Origin: Ensifer sp. USDA 6670
GTDB taxonomy: Bacteria; Pseudomonadota; Alphaproteobacteria; Rhizobiales; Rhizobiaceae
DNA: 64,000 bases
Assembly (NCBI GenBank): GCA_000421085.1
Contig: ATWE01000001.1
Location: 1-64,000, forward strand
Reading direction: 5' to 3'
Of this stretch, positions 26,786 through 36,115 are shown piece by piece; position 1 is the first letter of the stretch; each line of letters starts with the position of its first letter. The position numbers and the translations under genes are program-made. The notes under the pieces were generated by a model. The model saw nothing but the letters and a program-made list of their open reading frames with translations, did no database searches and was not told the origin of the DNA.

Positions 26786-27863
26786 CGATGCGGCGCGCCT
26801 GAGATTGCCGGAGCGGGGCGGGTTTGCCGGGGCCGGTGTTCGGGCGGCAGGCTGACGCGGTCTCCGGTGCCACTATCGAAGAACAGCGCCCGGTCCAGGT
26901 CGTATTCGATCCAGAGCGTATCGCTCTCGCGCGGGACGTCGTTGCGTGCCGCCGTCGCGGTGACCCGGCCGACCGCGGTATCGCAATGCAGGATGATCTC
27001 GGAGCCGGTCATTTCCGACAACAGGAGCCTCGCAGGCAGCGCCGGCGCAGCCGGCTGTTCACGGTGGATGCGGAGTGCTTCCGGACGCAATCCGACCACG
27101 ACGCCGTTGACGCCCTGCCAGCCGGGCAGTCTTTCGAGGGGCAGAAAATTCATGGCGGGCACCCCCAGAAAACCGGCGACAAATCGGTTCTGCGGCTGAT
27201 CGTAGATCGCCTCCGGCGTGTCGAACTGCAGCAGGTGCCCGTCCTTGAGAACGGCGATCCGGTCGGCCAGCGACAGCGCCTCCGTCTGGTCGTGGGTGAC
27301 ATAGATCATCGTTGCGCCAAGCTGCCGGTGCAGTTCCTTGATCTCGGTGCGCATCGCCACACGAAGGGCGTTGTCGAGGTTGGAAAGCGGCTCGTCCATC
27401 AGGAAGATCGGGCTGTTGCGCGCCATCGCCCGACCCATGGCGACACGCTGCCGCTGACCGCCGGATAGTGCCCCGGGTTTGCGATCGAGATAGGGCGTCA
27501 GCTGCAGCGTTGCCGCCACGCTTTCCGCGCGGGCGATACGTTCCGCCTTCCGCATGCCGCGCAGTTCCAGCCCGAAGGCGATATTTTCGCGAACGGTCAT
27601 ATGCGGGTAGAGCGCGTAGTTCTGGAAGATCATCGCTATGTCGCGATCCTGCGGGGCGAGATCGTTCGCGCGTCTTCCACGATCTCGCCTTCCTCGCAAC
27701 GCTCGAGACCGGCGATCATCCGCAGCAATGTCGACTTGCCGCAGCCGGAGGGACCGACGATGACCACGAACTCGCCGGGACTGATGTCCATCGATATGCC
27801 GTGCAGCACTTTTGGCCCACCGGCATAGGACTTGCGGATATTGCTGAGCGTCAATCCGGTCAT
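26782..27863 (-). pseudogene. UgpC/MalK-type ABC ATPase, frameshifted
   Basis: The ATPase of the ugp-like importer is split between two frames. The N-terminus (ATG at 27863, GGAG upstream, Walker [10 protein letters not shown]) runs to GEIV near 27680 and then reads into a TAG. The rest, from [16 protein letters not shown] onward with signature LSGGQRQR and Walker [11 protein letters not shown], is in another frame. Compared with the intact homologue at 40295-41362, where three codons separate the GluIle pair from GlyArgArg, only two bases are present here, so seven bases seem missing at about 27679. This could be a true null mutation or a sequence error. Confidence 0.8.
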
Positions 27864-28612
27864 GATGCGTTCTCCGCGCTGCGATATCTGTCGCGAATTG
27901 CGATTGCCAGGCTTGGCCGATCGGTGGTGAAAACCTTGACCGCGAGATCCAGGGCCTTCTCGATCTGCCGGGCGGAGTGAGCAGCCCAGCAACCGAAATC
28001 GAGCCCGGCATCCTTGACCGCCGCCATCAGGGCCGCATCGGCCTGGTCGATGTGAACGCCGATTTCGGGAATGGAATGGTTCCGGGCAAGCTCGACAACG
28101 GCTTTCCTGCCCAACTGGTTCAGCACCGGTGGACTGACGAGCCATAGGCGGGGCCGGTCGCTAACCGCGCCGATTTCATCCAGGATCTCGATCAGAAAAG
28201 AGGAAAAGTGCGTTTGCTCGAGCCGGTCGTGCCGGCGCAGCACTTCGATGACGCGCGGGACGAAATGCCGGTAGGGGCGGCCCTCGGCATCCGGCTTGAT
28301 CTCGCAGCGGAACTGAACCCTGCTGGCTGCGAAAGTGGCGCAAAGCTCCTCGAGCAGCAGGGGGTGTTCGTTCCTGCTGTAGCTGATGACCGCTTTGCGG
28401 ACCTCGCTACCGGAGAACTCGGCTATGGCGCCCACGCGGTCGGTCGTACGATCGAGCGTGGCATCGTGATGGACGATGATGGCACCGTCTGCGGTGGGGT
28501 GCAGGTCGAATTCCACCTCTTCGAGCGGCATGTCCGCGGTGGCGGCGAATCCGCTGGGCGTACTGTCGCCGAACTCGAGCGTGCCGCCGCGGTGCGATGC
28601 TATGCGTGTCAA
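27860..28612 (-). CDS. Glycerophosphodiester phosphodiesterase, UgpQ-like
   Basis: A 250-residue enzyme that would hydrolyse glycerophosphodiesters to glycerol-3-phosphate and an alcohol. Family residues are visible: the His-Arg pair in SHRGG, the metal ligands in VEFDLH, HHD near residue 48 and the Glu in CEIKP. The segment normally reading PENT is GDST here. It ends overlapping the ATPase start by four bases and begins 21 bases after the permease gene, fitting a glycerophosphodiester import operon. Confidence 0.87.
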   Translation of the reverse strand: MTRIASHRGGTLEFGDSTPSGFAATADMPLEEVEFDLHPTADGAIIVHHDATLDRTTDRVGAIAEFSGSEVRKAVISYSRNEHPLLLEELCATFAASRVQFRCEIKPDAEGRPYRHFVPRVIEVLRRHDRLEQTHFSSFLIEILDEIGAVSDRPRLWLVSPPVLNQLGRKAVVELARNHSIPEIGVHIDQADAALMAAVKDAGLDFGCWAAHSARQIEKALDLAVKVFTTDRPSLAIAIRDRYRSAENAS

Positions 28613-28633
28613 TTCCGGTTCCTTCCCAATGTG

Positions 28634-29443
28634 TTACTTGACCGCGCCCATCGTGATTCCGCGCACCAGATGCCTCTCGACCAGCAGGAAACCGGCCAGC
28701 ACGGGCAGGATGGTTATGGTCGACGCCGCCATCACCAGCGGCCAATCGATCAGACCTTCGCCGGGATTTATGCGGTAGAGACGCGCAAGCCCGATCTGAA
28801 GCGTGAAGAGATCTTCCTTGCCGACGGCGACGAGCGGCCAGATGTAATTGTTCCACTCGGAGATGAAGATGTAGAGCCCCATCGAGAAGATGGCAGGCCT
28901 GGAGATCGGCACGATCACCCGCCAGAGCACCTGCAGCGGCGTCGCTCCGTCCATGTAGGCCGCTTCATCCAGCGCTTTAGGTATGCCGCGGATATACTGA
29001 CGCAGGAAAAAGGCGGCGAACCCGTTGGAGATCGCCGGCAGGATGAGGCCGGCATAGGTATCGAGCAGCCCCACTTCGGCAAGCGTCAGATAATTCGGGA
29101 TGAGGCTGATGTGGCTCGGGATCATCAGGGTCGCCACAGTTGCGCCGAACAGGAGGTCGCCGCCGCGAAACCGGTAGCGCGCAAAGGCGAAGGCCGCCAT
29201 CGTTGCCACGGCGAGACCTGTGACGGTCACGCATCCCGACACGATGACGCTGTTCAGGAGATAGCGGGCGAAATTGAACTGCCCCACAGCGCGCTGATAG
29301 TTGTCGAGCGTGAATTCCAGACCGCCCGAATAATAGGCGTTCACCGTCTGGAAGGACATCCATATCGAGTAGAGCACGGGCGACAGGAAGATCAGCCCGC
29401 CAGCAAGCGCCAGCCCGGATAGAATTGGGTTCTCAGGCTTCAT
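28634..29443 (-). CDS. CUT1-type ABC permease, UgpE/MalG family
   Basis: A 269-residue inner-membrane permease with six helices and the EAA loop (IPKALDEAAYMDGATPLQVLW) near residue 165. It overlaps the end of the UgpA-type permease gene by 11 bases. With the UgpA-type partner it forms the channel of a sugar or glycerol-phosphate importer; the adjacent glycerophosphodiesterase favours the latter. Confidence 0.92.
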   Translation of the reverse strand: MKPENPILSGLALAGGLIFLSPVLYSIWMSFQTVNAYYSGGLEFTLDNYQRAVGQFNFARYLLNSVIVSGCVTVTGLAVATMAAFAFARYRFRGGDLLFGATVATLMIPSHISLIPNYLTLAEVGLLDTYAGLILPAISNGFAAFFLRQYIRGIPKALDEAAYMDGATPLQVLWRVIVPISRPAIFSMGLYIFISEWNNYIWPLVAVGKEDLFTLQIGLARLYRINPGEGLIDWPLVMAASTITILPVLAGFLLVERHLVRGITMGAVK

Positions 29444-30302
29444 AATGCACCCTCCGGCCGATGACGCGGGATTTGACGAACGACAGCACGATCAGGAAGA
29501 TGAACAAGAGCACAGCGAGCGCTGAGCCGGTGCCGATATCGAAGAGCACGAAGCCGACCCTGTAGAGCATGTTGACCAGCATGTCGGTGGCGCCGGCAGG
29601 GCCGCCGTGGGTCATGACCTCGACGATGGTGAAGACCTGGAATGCCTCGATCACGGAAATGACGAGCAGGAAATAGGTCGTCGGCATGACGAGCGGCAGG
29701 GTCACCCGACGGAAGACGTGGAAGCGCCGGCCGCCGTCGACCGCCGTCGCATCGTAAAGCTCCTGCGGCACGGCCTGCAGACCGGCAATATAGATGACGA
29801 TGTCGTAGCCGAGCTGCTTCCAGGTGTTGACGAAGATCATTACCCACAGCGACAGTTGCGGATCCTGAAGCCAGGGCACCTTTCCGAACCCAAGGTGGCC
29901 GAGCACCGCATTCGCCAAGCCGTAATCGGTGGAAAACACCCAGGAAAAGACGACGGCGATCGAAACCGTGGAGGTTACCGAGGGCAGAAACAGCGCGCCG
30001 CGCAGAAACCGCGACGGCAACGTTTCCCGTACGAGATAGCTTGCGATCGCGAGCGCCAGCCCGAGCCGCAGCGGGACCGAGATCAGTGTGAAGATGGTCG
30101 TCACGCGCAGTGAGTTCCAGAAGTCGCGCGAGCCGAGCAACAGCCTGTAGTTCTCGATGCCGACGAAGGGCATTTCGGGTGAGAGGAAATTCCACTCGCG
30201 AAAGCTGAGATTGAGGCTGCTGACGATCGGGATGTAGGTAAACATCGCGATGAAAGCGATCAGCGGCGCGACGAACAGGTAGGGCGTGAGTTTGCGAAGC
30301 AT
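29433..30302 (-). CDS. CUT1-type ABC permease, UgpA/MalF family
   Basis: A 289-residue inner-membrane permease with six helices and the EAA-type loop (VPQELYDATAVDGGRRFHVF) near residue 195. The ATG at 30302 (MLRKLTPYLFVAPL) gives the normal short cytosolic N-terminus; an in-frame start up to 84 bases upstream is possible, as no strong Shine-Dalgarno site decides. It is followed directly by the UgpE-type gene. Confidence 0.9.
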   Translation of the reverse strand: MLRKLTPYLFVAPLIAFIAMFTYIPIVSSLNLSFREWNFLSPEMPFVGIENYRLLLGSRDFWNSLRVTTIFTLISVPLRLGLALAIASYLVRETLPSRFLRGALFLPSVTSTVSIAVVFSWVFSTDYGLANAVLGHLGFGKVPWLQDPQLSLWVMIFVNTWKQLGYDIVIYIAGLQAVPQELYDATAVDGGRRFHVFRRVTLPLVMPTTYFLLVISVIEAFQVFTIVEVMTHGGPAGATDMLVNMLYRVGFVLFDIGTGSALAVLLFIFLIVLSFVKSRVIGRRVHYEA

Positions 30303-30412
30303 GGAACCGGCTGGGGTCACGACGAGGGGTGGGACGTGATCGATTGCGAAGAGTGGGAGCGGGAAACGGGAGGCGGCCGAAGACATTCGCCGCGATCCCG
30401 CTCATGCGAGAC

Positions 30413-30431
30413 GGGCTGCTGCCGGCAGCCC
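30413..30431 (-). terminator. Stem-loop downstream of the ugp-like SBP gene
   Basis: GGGCTGC-CGGCA-GCAGCCC: a perfect 7-bp stem with a 5-base loop, 20 bases after the SBP stop and 110 bases before the next gene. No T-tract follows. It resembles the hairpins behind other SBP genes here and may protect the SBP transcript. Confidence 0.45.
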
Positions 30432-30451
30432 CGCCGCTACGCCGTATCGGC

Positions 30452-31711
30452 TCAATTGCCGGCGCGGGTCGCCTCCTGCCGCGTCCGCTCTGCGAAGTCC
30501 TTCATCGTCTCTTCGACGCCGCGCTGGCCGAGCGCCATGGCCTGCCACATGTCGTATTCGGTCGACCGCATCCAGGTGACGACGGGCGGGCGTGCCCGGC
30601 CGTGGGCGAAATCGAGCTGCTTGATTGCAACATCGATGCCGGGCTGGGTCGCGAGGGCTTCGGCGGCTATCGTCTGTTCGGTCGCGCGCCTGTTGATCGG
30701 CAGGTAGCCGGTGCCGGCGAACCAGATGGCATTGGACTCCGCCGAGGCGGCGAAGCTCACGAATTTATAGGCGGCATCCTGGACCTCCTTCGGCGAGGAC
30801 GACAGAATGCCGATGCCGGCGCCGCCGATCGGAACGGAGCAGACCTTGTTGCAGGGCATCGGGCGCACGACGAGATTGTCGCCGATCGCCTTCCTGGCGC
30901 CGCTAAAGTTGCCGGTGGAGTTGATCATGATGCCGACCTTGCCGGCGAGGAAGGCATCGCGGCCGATATCCTCGTCGGTTACGCCGTCCGCGGAGGCGAC
31001 CTTCTGCTCGTGCACCAGTGAAGCCATCCATCGATAGGCCTCGATCGTATTCGGCGAATCGAGCAGGATGTCGTTGCTCTTGGAGTCGATCAGTTCGCTG
31101 TCATTCGACATGACGAGGCCCCAGCGGGCGAACTGCCCCGGAGCGGCGATGCCGGTGATGCCTTCGCCGCCGAGCTTATCGGTGATCGTCTTCGAAACGG
31201 AGAGGACGTCGTCGAAGGTCTTCAGCGAAGGCTCTTCCGTGATGCCTGCCCGGGCGAGAATACCCTTGTTGTAATAGAGAACCGGTGTCGATGAGTTGAA
31301 GGGAACGATGTAGTTCTTGCCTTTGTAGACGCCGACTTCGCGGGCATAGCCATAAAGGTCGTCCTTCAGCGGGTCGGCTTCGAAATAGGGCGTAAGATCG
31401 GTCAACACGCCGCTGTCTGCGAAAAGACCGTAGCGGGTGACTTCCATGATCACGGCATCGGGTGCCCGCCGTGCCGGAATGGCGGCCTGCAGCTTGGTGA
31501 CGATGTCATTGTAGTTACCGATCAATTCGGCCTGAATGTCGATGTCCGGATTGGCCGCCTCGAAGTTGGCGATGATCTTTTCCAATGCCTCGCCGTCGGC
31601 TTTGAAGCTGTGCCAGAACTTGACGGTCGTCTCGGCCTGAGCCGAACCGACGGTGGCGAACAGGGCCAAGAGGCTCGCTGCAATCGTGGTTGGCAACCTC
31701 AATGTCATCAT
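30452..31711 (-). CDS. Periplasmic substrate-binding protein, UgpB/sugar type (SBP_bac_1)
   Basis: A 419-residue type II binding protein with a Sec signal peptide (cleavage after about residue 26, GSAQA before ETTVKF). The opening KFWHSF matches UgpB-like proteins, which bind glycerol-3-phosphate or glycerophosphodiesters. The start ATG-ATG at 31711 follows AGGACAGA. It is the first gene of the operon that continues with two permeases, phosphodiesterase, ATPase and RpiR regulator. Confidence 0.92.
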   Translation of the reverse strand: MMTLRLPTTIAASLLALFATVGSAQAETTVKFWHSFKADGEALEKIIANFEAANPDIDIQAELIGNYNDIVTKLQAAIPARRAPDAVIMEVTRYGLFADSGVLTDLTPYFEADPLKDDLYGYAREVGVYKGKNYIVPFNSSTPVLYYNKGILARAGITEEPSLKTFDDVLSVSKTITDKLGGEGITGIAAPGQFARWGLVMSNDSELIDSKSNDILLDSPNTIEAYRWMASLVHEQKVASADGVTDEDIGRDAFLAGKVGIMINSTGNFSGARKAIGDNLVVRPMPCNKVCSVPIGGAGIGILSSSPKEVQDAAYKFVSFAASAESNAIWFAGTGYLPINRRATEQTIAAEALATQPGIDVAIKQLDFAHGRARPPVVTWMRSTEYDMWQAMALGQRGVEETMKDFAERTRQEATRAGN

Positions 31712-31927
31712 TCTGTCCTCTGCAAAAAAAATTGCACCTCGTCTCCGGGGACGTTTAGACCCGTTGCAAGACGGTTTGTTGAAGGCTCTGCGAAGGTTTG
31801 ATGACGGGCGGGAGCGGTTCACCGAGATCTGGTTGGAGCACATGCGGAACAGGCTCATCGGTCCGCCCCCGATTTCGACGACGGCGCACCGACGAATGGA
31901 GACGAGATCGGATGTGCCGGCGCTGGA

Positions 31928-32138
31928 GCACTTTCGGAAAGATGTGCAGTGGCTTTCCGTTCGAAAGTGCCGGAACGATGCGGAAACGTGTGCGTGTGCG
32001 GTCTTCCGCCCGCGTCCCGCGTCTCAAATTCTTGGAATCGATCACGATGATTTAAGTCGATCCGATTTAAATCACCGTAATCCAGCCTTCAAAGCGTTCG
32101 AGCGTTTCAGTGCTTCGATGAAACACTGAAAACGCTCG
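31928..32138. repeat. Mosaic of palindromic modules (RIME-like) upstream of the ugp-like operon
   Basis: The 476-base gap 31712-32187 has no gene and carries a string of palindromes: GCACTTTCG/CGAAAGTGC (31928-31936, 31962-31970), a GCGGAA/TTCCGC module around 31980-32020, TGATTTAA/TTAAATCA (32048-32055, 32067-32074), and CGAGCGTTTCAGTG paired with CACTGAAAACGCTCG (32099-32112, 32124-32138). The last is the same module as at 16865-16890. The operon promoter should lie between this element and 31711. Confidence 0.75.
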
Positions 32139-32187
32139 AAATGAGGAGGCGCTATGGAACTGTCTCTGCCCTTCGGCGCGGAACCGG

Positions 32188-34749
32188 TTACGTCCGCGGC
32201 TTCAGGTTCTCCGGGTCGTAAAGCGGCTTGTAGCCGACGCCGGCAACCTCGACCGGGTAGGTCTCGGCAAAATACTCGACATTGAGCTTGCGGCCGACCT
32301 GGCAATGCGACCAGGGCAGATAGGCGAGCGCTATGTTCTTGCCGATCGTCGGACCATAGGCGATGGACGTCGTGTAGGAGCGGCGGCCGAGTTCGTCCAC
32401 CAGCACCTCGCCGGTCTCCGGGTCCATGACCGGCAGGTTGCCGACCGGGTAGCGCTTCACGCCGTTCCTGTCGGTGTTCTCCGTCATGATGAGCGTGCAG
32501 AGCATGGCGGGCTGGTGCTCGCGCGCCTTGTACTCCAGATGCTTCGCCTTGCCGCGGAAGTCCGCTTCCTTGACCTTCGGACGGGCAAGGTCGGCCTCGA
32601 TGAGGTTGTAGTGGGTGAGAAGATCCGCGTTCTGCAGGCGCAGGCTCTTTTCCATGCGGCGCGAGTTCGCATAGGTCTCGACGCCGAAGGCCATGACGCC
32701 GGTGGCGCGCAGCGCATCCCAGACGGCCAGACCGTCCTCGTATTTCATGTGCAGTTCCCACCCCTGCTCGCCGACATAGGAGATGCGGAAGGCGGAGACC
32801 GGCCTGCCGGCGATCTCGATCTGCCTGATCGAGGCGAAGGGGAAGTTCTCGGGATCGAGGCCGGCCGGTTCCGCCACCACCTTCTTCAGCGTTTCGCGGG
32901 CATTCGGGCCCCAGATGCCGATAGTGACGAACTTCTCCGAAACATCCGTGATGGTGACGTCGAGGCCCCGGTCTTCCGCGACACGGCGCATATAGTGGAA
33001 GTCGCGCGGGCCGGCATCGGCGCCGTTCACGAGACGGCAGCGGTCGGCCATGCGGAAGACGGTGAAGTCGGCCCGCACCATGCCCTCGTCATCGAGGAAG
33101 TGGGTGTAGATGCCCTTGCCGATATTGCCGTCGCCGCCGATCTTGGCGGCGCAAAGCCACTCGAGAAGCTCGACGTGGTCAGGACCTTCGATATCCACCA
33201 TGTGGAAGTGCGAGAGGTTGACGATGCCGCAATCCTCGCTCATGGCCAGATGTTCGGCGTTGGAAACGCGCCAGAAGTGGCGGCTGTCCCACTCGTTCTC
33301 GCGTACCGGAATGCGGTTGCCGTATTTTTCGAGCAGGTGTTCGTTGGCGGCATAGCCGTGCGCACGCTCCCAGCCGCCGAGTTCCATGAAGTAGCCGCCG
33401 AGCTCCTTCTCGCGGTCGTAGAAGGGCGAGTGCTTGACGTTCCGGCCGTTTGCATAGGGCTCACGCGGATGCACGGCCGGGAAATAGATCTTCTGCGCCG
33501 CCTCGAAGCAGCGGCCTTCGATGAACGTCTCTTCGAGCTGGTGCGGATAGAAGCGGGCGTAGTCGATCGAGGCGTGGTCGGTATGGGTACGCCCGTCTGT
33601 CATCCAGTCGGCGATCAGCTTGCCGTAGGCCGGGCCGTCCTTTACCCAGATGGCGACGCAGTACCAGAGGCCGCGCACCTTCTGGCTCTCGCCGCAGGAG
33701 GGGCCGCCGGCGGCCGATACCTGCAGCAGGCCGTTGAAGGAGTGGCCCTCGTTATAGCCGAGCTCGCCGAGGATCGGCGTCAGCTCCATGGCGCGCTCGA
33801 GCGGCTCGATGATCTGCTCCATATCGAGGTCGCGCTGCGAGGGCGACAGGCGCGCCTCGTGCTTTTCGAGAATGTCGCGCGGATGGCAGAGGCGCGGATT
33901 GTCGGTCTCGTAATAGCCCCACTCGATCTGGCCGCCCTCTGTGGTCTTGGGGTCGCCGGTGTCGCGCATATAGGCCGAGTTGCCCTGATCGCGCAGCAAT
34001 GGGAAGCCGATTTCCTTGCCGGTGCCTTCGAATTCGTTGTACGGGCCGAAGAAGGTGAGCGGATGGTCGACCGGCATGACCGGCAGGTCCTCGCCGACCA
34101 TTTCAGCGATCAGGCGACCCCATATGCCGGCGCAGACGACGACATGGTCGGCCATGATCGTGCCGCGATGTGTGACGACGCCCTTGATACGGCCGTTCTC
34201 GACAAGGAGCGCAGTTGCCGGCGTATTGCCGAAGATCTGCAGCTTGCCGGACTTTTCCGCCGCATCGACCAGCTTGCCGGCAACCGTCTGCGACCGCGGG
34301 ACGACGAGGCCGGCATCCGGATCGAACATGCCGCCCATTACCTGATCTTCCTCGATCAGCGGGAACAGCTTCTTGATTTCGGCCGGCGAGACATAGTGTG
34401 CGCGGGTGCCGAAGGCCTTGGCCGAAGAAAGCTTGCGCTTGATCTCCTCCATCCAGACGTGGTCGCCGGTGCGTGCGACTTCGAGGCCGCCGATGCGGGC
34501 GTAGTGCCCCATCCTCTCGAAGAAGTCGATCGAATATTGCGTTGTCCAGACCGAGAGATAGTCGTGGCTGGTGGTGTAGCAGAAGTCGGAGGCATGTGCC
34601 GTAGAGCCGATATCCGTGGGGATGCCCGACTTGTCGATGCCGACGATATCGTCCCAGCCACGCTCGATGAGGTGGTGGGCGATCGATGCGCCGACGATGC
34701 CACCCAGTCCTACGATTACGACCTTCGCCTTTTCCGGAAACTCTGCCAT
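32188..34749 (-). CDS. FAD oxidoreductase-GcvT fusion (sarcosine/dimethylglycine dehydrogenase-like)
   Basis: An 853-residue protein with an N-terminal DAO-type FAD domain (VIVGLGGIVGASIAHHLIERG, dinucleotide fold near residues 10-30), a central linker domain, and a C-terminal aminomethyltransferase (GcvT) part from about residue 460. This architecture is that of dimethylglycine or sarcosine dehydrogenases, which oxidatively demethylate N-methyl glycines and pass the one-carbon unit to tetrahydrofolate. It is alone, with no transporter or folate gene beside it. Betaine breakdown is the likely context. Confidence 0.87.
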   Translation of the reverse strand: MAEFPEKAKVVIVGLGGIVGASIAHHLIERGWDDIVGIDKSGIPTDIGSTAHASDFCYTTSHDYLSVWTTQYSIDFFERMGHYARIGGLEVARTGDHVWMEEIKRKLSSAKAFGTRAHYVSPAEIKKLFPLIEEDQVMGGMFDPDAGLVVPRSQTVAGKLVDAAEKSGKLQIFGNTPATALLVENGRIKGVVTHRGTIMADHVVVCAGIWGRLIAEMVGEDLPVMPVDHPLTFFGPYNEFEGTGKEIGFPLLRDQGNSAYMRDTGDPKTTEGGQIEWGYYETDNPRLCHPRDILEKHEARLSPSQRDLDMEQIIEPLERAMELTPILGELGYNEGHSFNGLLQVSAAGGPSCGESQKVRGLWYCVAIWVKDGPAYGKLIADWMTDGRTHTDHASIDYARFYPHQLEETFIEGRCFEAAQKIYFPAVHPREPYANGRNVKHSPFYDREKELGGYFMELGGWERAHGYAANEHLLEKYGNRIPVRENEWDSRHFWRVSNAEHLAMSEDCGIVNLSHFHMVDIEGPDHVELLEWLCAAKIGGDGNIGKGIYTHFLDDEGMVRADFTVFRMADRCRLVNGADAGPRDFHYMRRVAEDRGLDVTITDVSEKFVTIGIWGPNARETLKKVVAEPAGLDPENFPFASIRQIEIAGRPVSAFRISYVGEQGWELHMKYEDGLAVWDALRATGVMAFGVETYANSRRMEKSLRLQNADLLTHYNLIEADLARPKVKEADFRGKAKHLEYKAREHQPAMLCTLIMTENTDRNGVKRYPVGNLPVMDPETGEVLVDELGRRSYTTSIAYGPTIGKNIALAYLPWSHCQVGRKLNVEYFAETYPVEVAGVGYKPLYDPENLKPRT

Positions 34750-35009
34750 TGATGCGACCCTGGTTAATTTTGAAGCCGGATATTAGAGCCTGCAGCGCCG
34801 CGACTTGAGCCTGTCTACGACATAATCATCGTGCTGCACGACCAGAATGTTGCGGGTGGCGGACGGGGGACGGCCGCGGCTGCGGGGATGCTCATCTAAC
34901 TGATATCGCGAGAAAATACACCCCGCGGGGCGGCGAGGAACAGGTTTTTCCTCGAACAGGGCGGCGGCAGGCGGATGCGTCGCCGAAACGCGACCTTCGG
35001 CAGCTGCTT

Positions 35010-35369
35010 TTATTCGCCGCCGCCGAAGAAGGTGAGGCGCGTGAAGAGGACATAGTTCGATTCCGACACCATCAGCGCCACGAAGACGAGTACCAGCAGC
35101 GGGGGCAGAATGATCGCGTAGATCAGCGCCAGGCGCTCCCACGCCATATGCATGAACACGGCCACGATGAGGCCCGCCTTCAGCATCATGAAGATGAGGA
35201 TCAGCGACCAGCGGAGATAGCCCTGCAGACCGAAATAATCGACCAGGTATGAAAGCGCGCTGAGGATGAACAGAAGTCCCCAGACCAGGAGGTAGAGCTT
35301 GATCGGGTGCTGCTGGTGCTCCGTATGGGCCGCCGCAGTTTGTGCCGGATGTGTTTCCGCGTGAGCCAC
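35010..35369 (-). CDS. Cytochrome c oxidase subunit IV-like membrane protein
   Basis: A 119-residue membrane protein with three helices, of the bacterial CyoD/CtaF (subunit IV) type, recognised by the pattern PIKLYLLVWGLLFILSALSY and MMLKAGLIVAVFMHM. Such small subunits stabilise the oxidase core. A GTG at 35369 (VAHAETH) is preferred because AGGGAGAG lies seven bases upstream; a GTG at 35387 is an alternative. It follows the first subunit-III gene by 11 bases and is the last gene of the oxidase operon. Confidence 0.84.
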   Translation of the reverse strand: MAHAETHPAQTAAAHTEHQQHPIKLYLLVWGLLFILSALSYLVDYFGLQGYLRWSLILIFMMLKAGLIVAVFMHMAWERLALIYAIILPPLLVLVFVALMVSESNYVLFTRLTFFGGGE

Positions 35370-35380
35370 GATGCTCTCCC

Positions 35381-36103
35381 TCACCACAGATAGAAGAATG
35401 CGAAGATGAAGACCCAGACCAGGTCGACGAAGTGCCAGTAGAGTCCGGTTATCTCGACGATCTCGTAGCGGCCCTTACGGCTGGTGAAGAAGCCGCGCCG
35501 CTCCGTTTCGAAATCGCCGCGCCAGACCTTCCGGGCGACGATCAGCAGGAAGATCACGCCGAAGGTGACGTGGGTCCCGTGAAAGCCGGTGATCATGAAG
35601 AAGGAAGAGCCGAATTGAGCGGCCCCCCAGGGGTTGCCCCAGGGCCGCACGCCCTCGGCGATCAGCTTCGACCATTCGAACGCCTGCATGCCGACGAAGG
35701 TGGCGCCGAAAAGCGCCGTCAGCAGCATGAGCGCCGCGGTCTTGCGTCGGTCGCGGCGGTAACCGTAGTTGACGGCCATGGCCATGGTGCCGCTGCTCGA
35801 AATCAGAACGAATGTCATGATGGCGATGAGGATCAGCGGCATGTGCGTTCCGCCGATTTCGAGTGCGAAGACCTCGCTCGGATTGGGCCATGGAACGGCG
35901 GTGGACATCCGCGCCGACATGTAGGCAAGCAGGAAGCAGCCGAAGACGAAGGTGTCGCTGAGGAGAAAGATCCACATCATGGCCTTTCCCCAGGAGACGT
36001 CCTTGAAGGTGCGCTGGTCGGAGGCCCAGTCCGCCGCGAGCCCCGCCAGACCGGCGGGGCGCGGGAGCGTTTCTGCTGCGGGCTTCTTCATCGGTGCAGA
36101 CAT
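35381..36103 (-). CDS. Cytochrome c oxidase subunit III
   Basis: A 240-residue membrane protein of the heme-copper oxidase subunit III family (about five to seven helices), with the family stretch FFMITGFHGTHVTFGVIFL and YWHFVDLVWVFIF at the C-terminus. The ATG at 36103 is preferred to a TTG six bases upstream because of spacing from AGGAACC. It lies 12 bases after a second subunit-III-like gene. Confidence 0.9.
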   Translation of the reverse strand: MSAPMKKPAAETLPRPAGLAGLAADWASDQRTFKDVSWGKAMMWIFLLSDTFVFGCFLLAYMSARMSTAVPWPNPSEVFALEIGGTHMPLILIAIMTFVLISSSGTMAMAVNYGYRRDRRKTAALMLLTALFGATFVGMQAFEWSKLIAEGVRPWGNPWGAAQFGSSFFMITGFHGTHVTFGVIFLLIVARKVWRGDFETERRGFFTSRKGRYEIVEITGLYWHFVDLVWVFIFAFFYLW

Positions 36104-36115
36104 GTTCAACGGTTC

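Noticed and set aside
32305..34752. Long plus-strand open frame opposite the FAD-GcvT gene
   Set aside because: Antisense shadow of a well-supported coding gene; no Shine-Dalgarno site and no recognisable domain.
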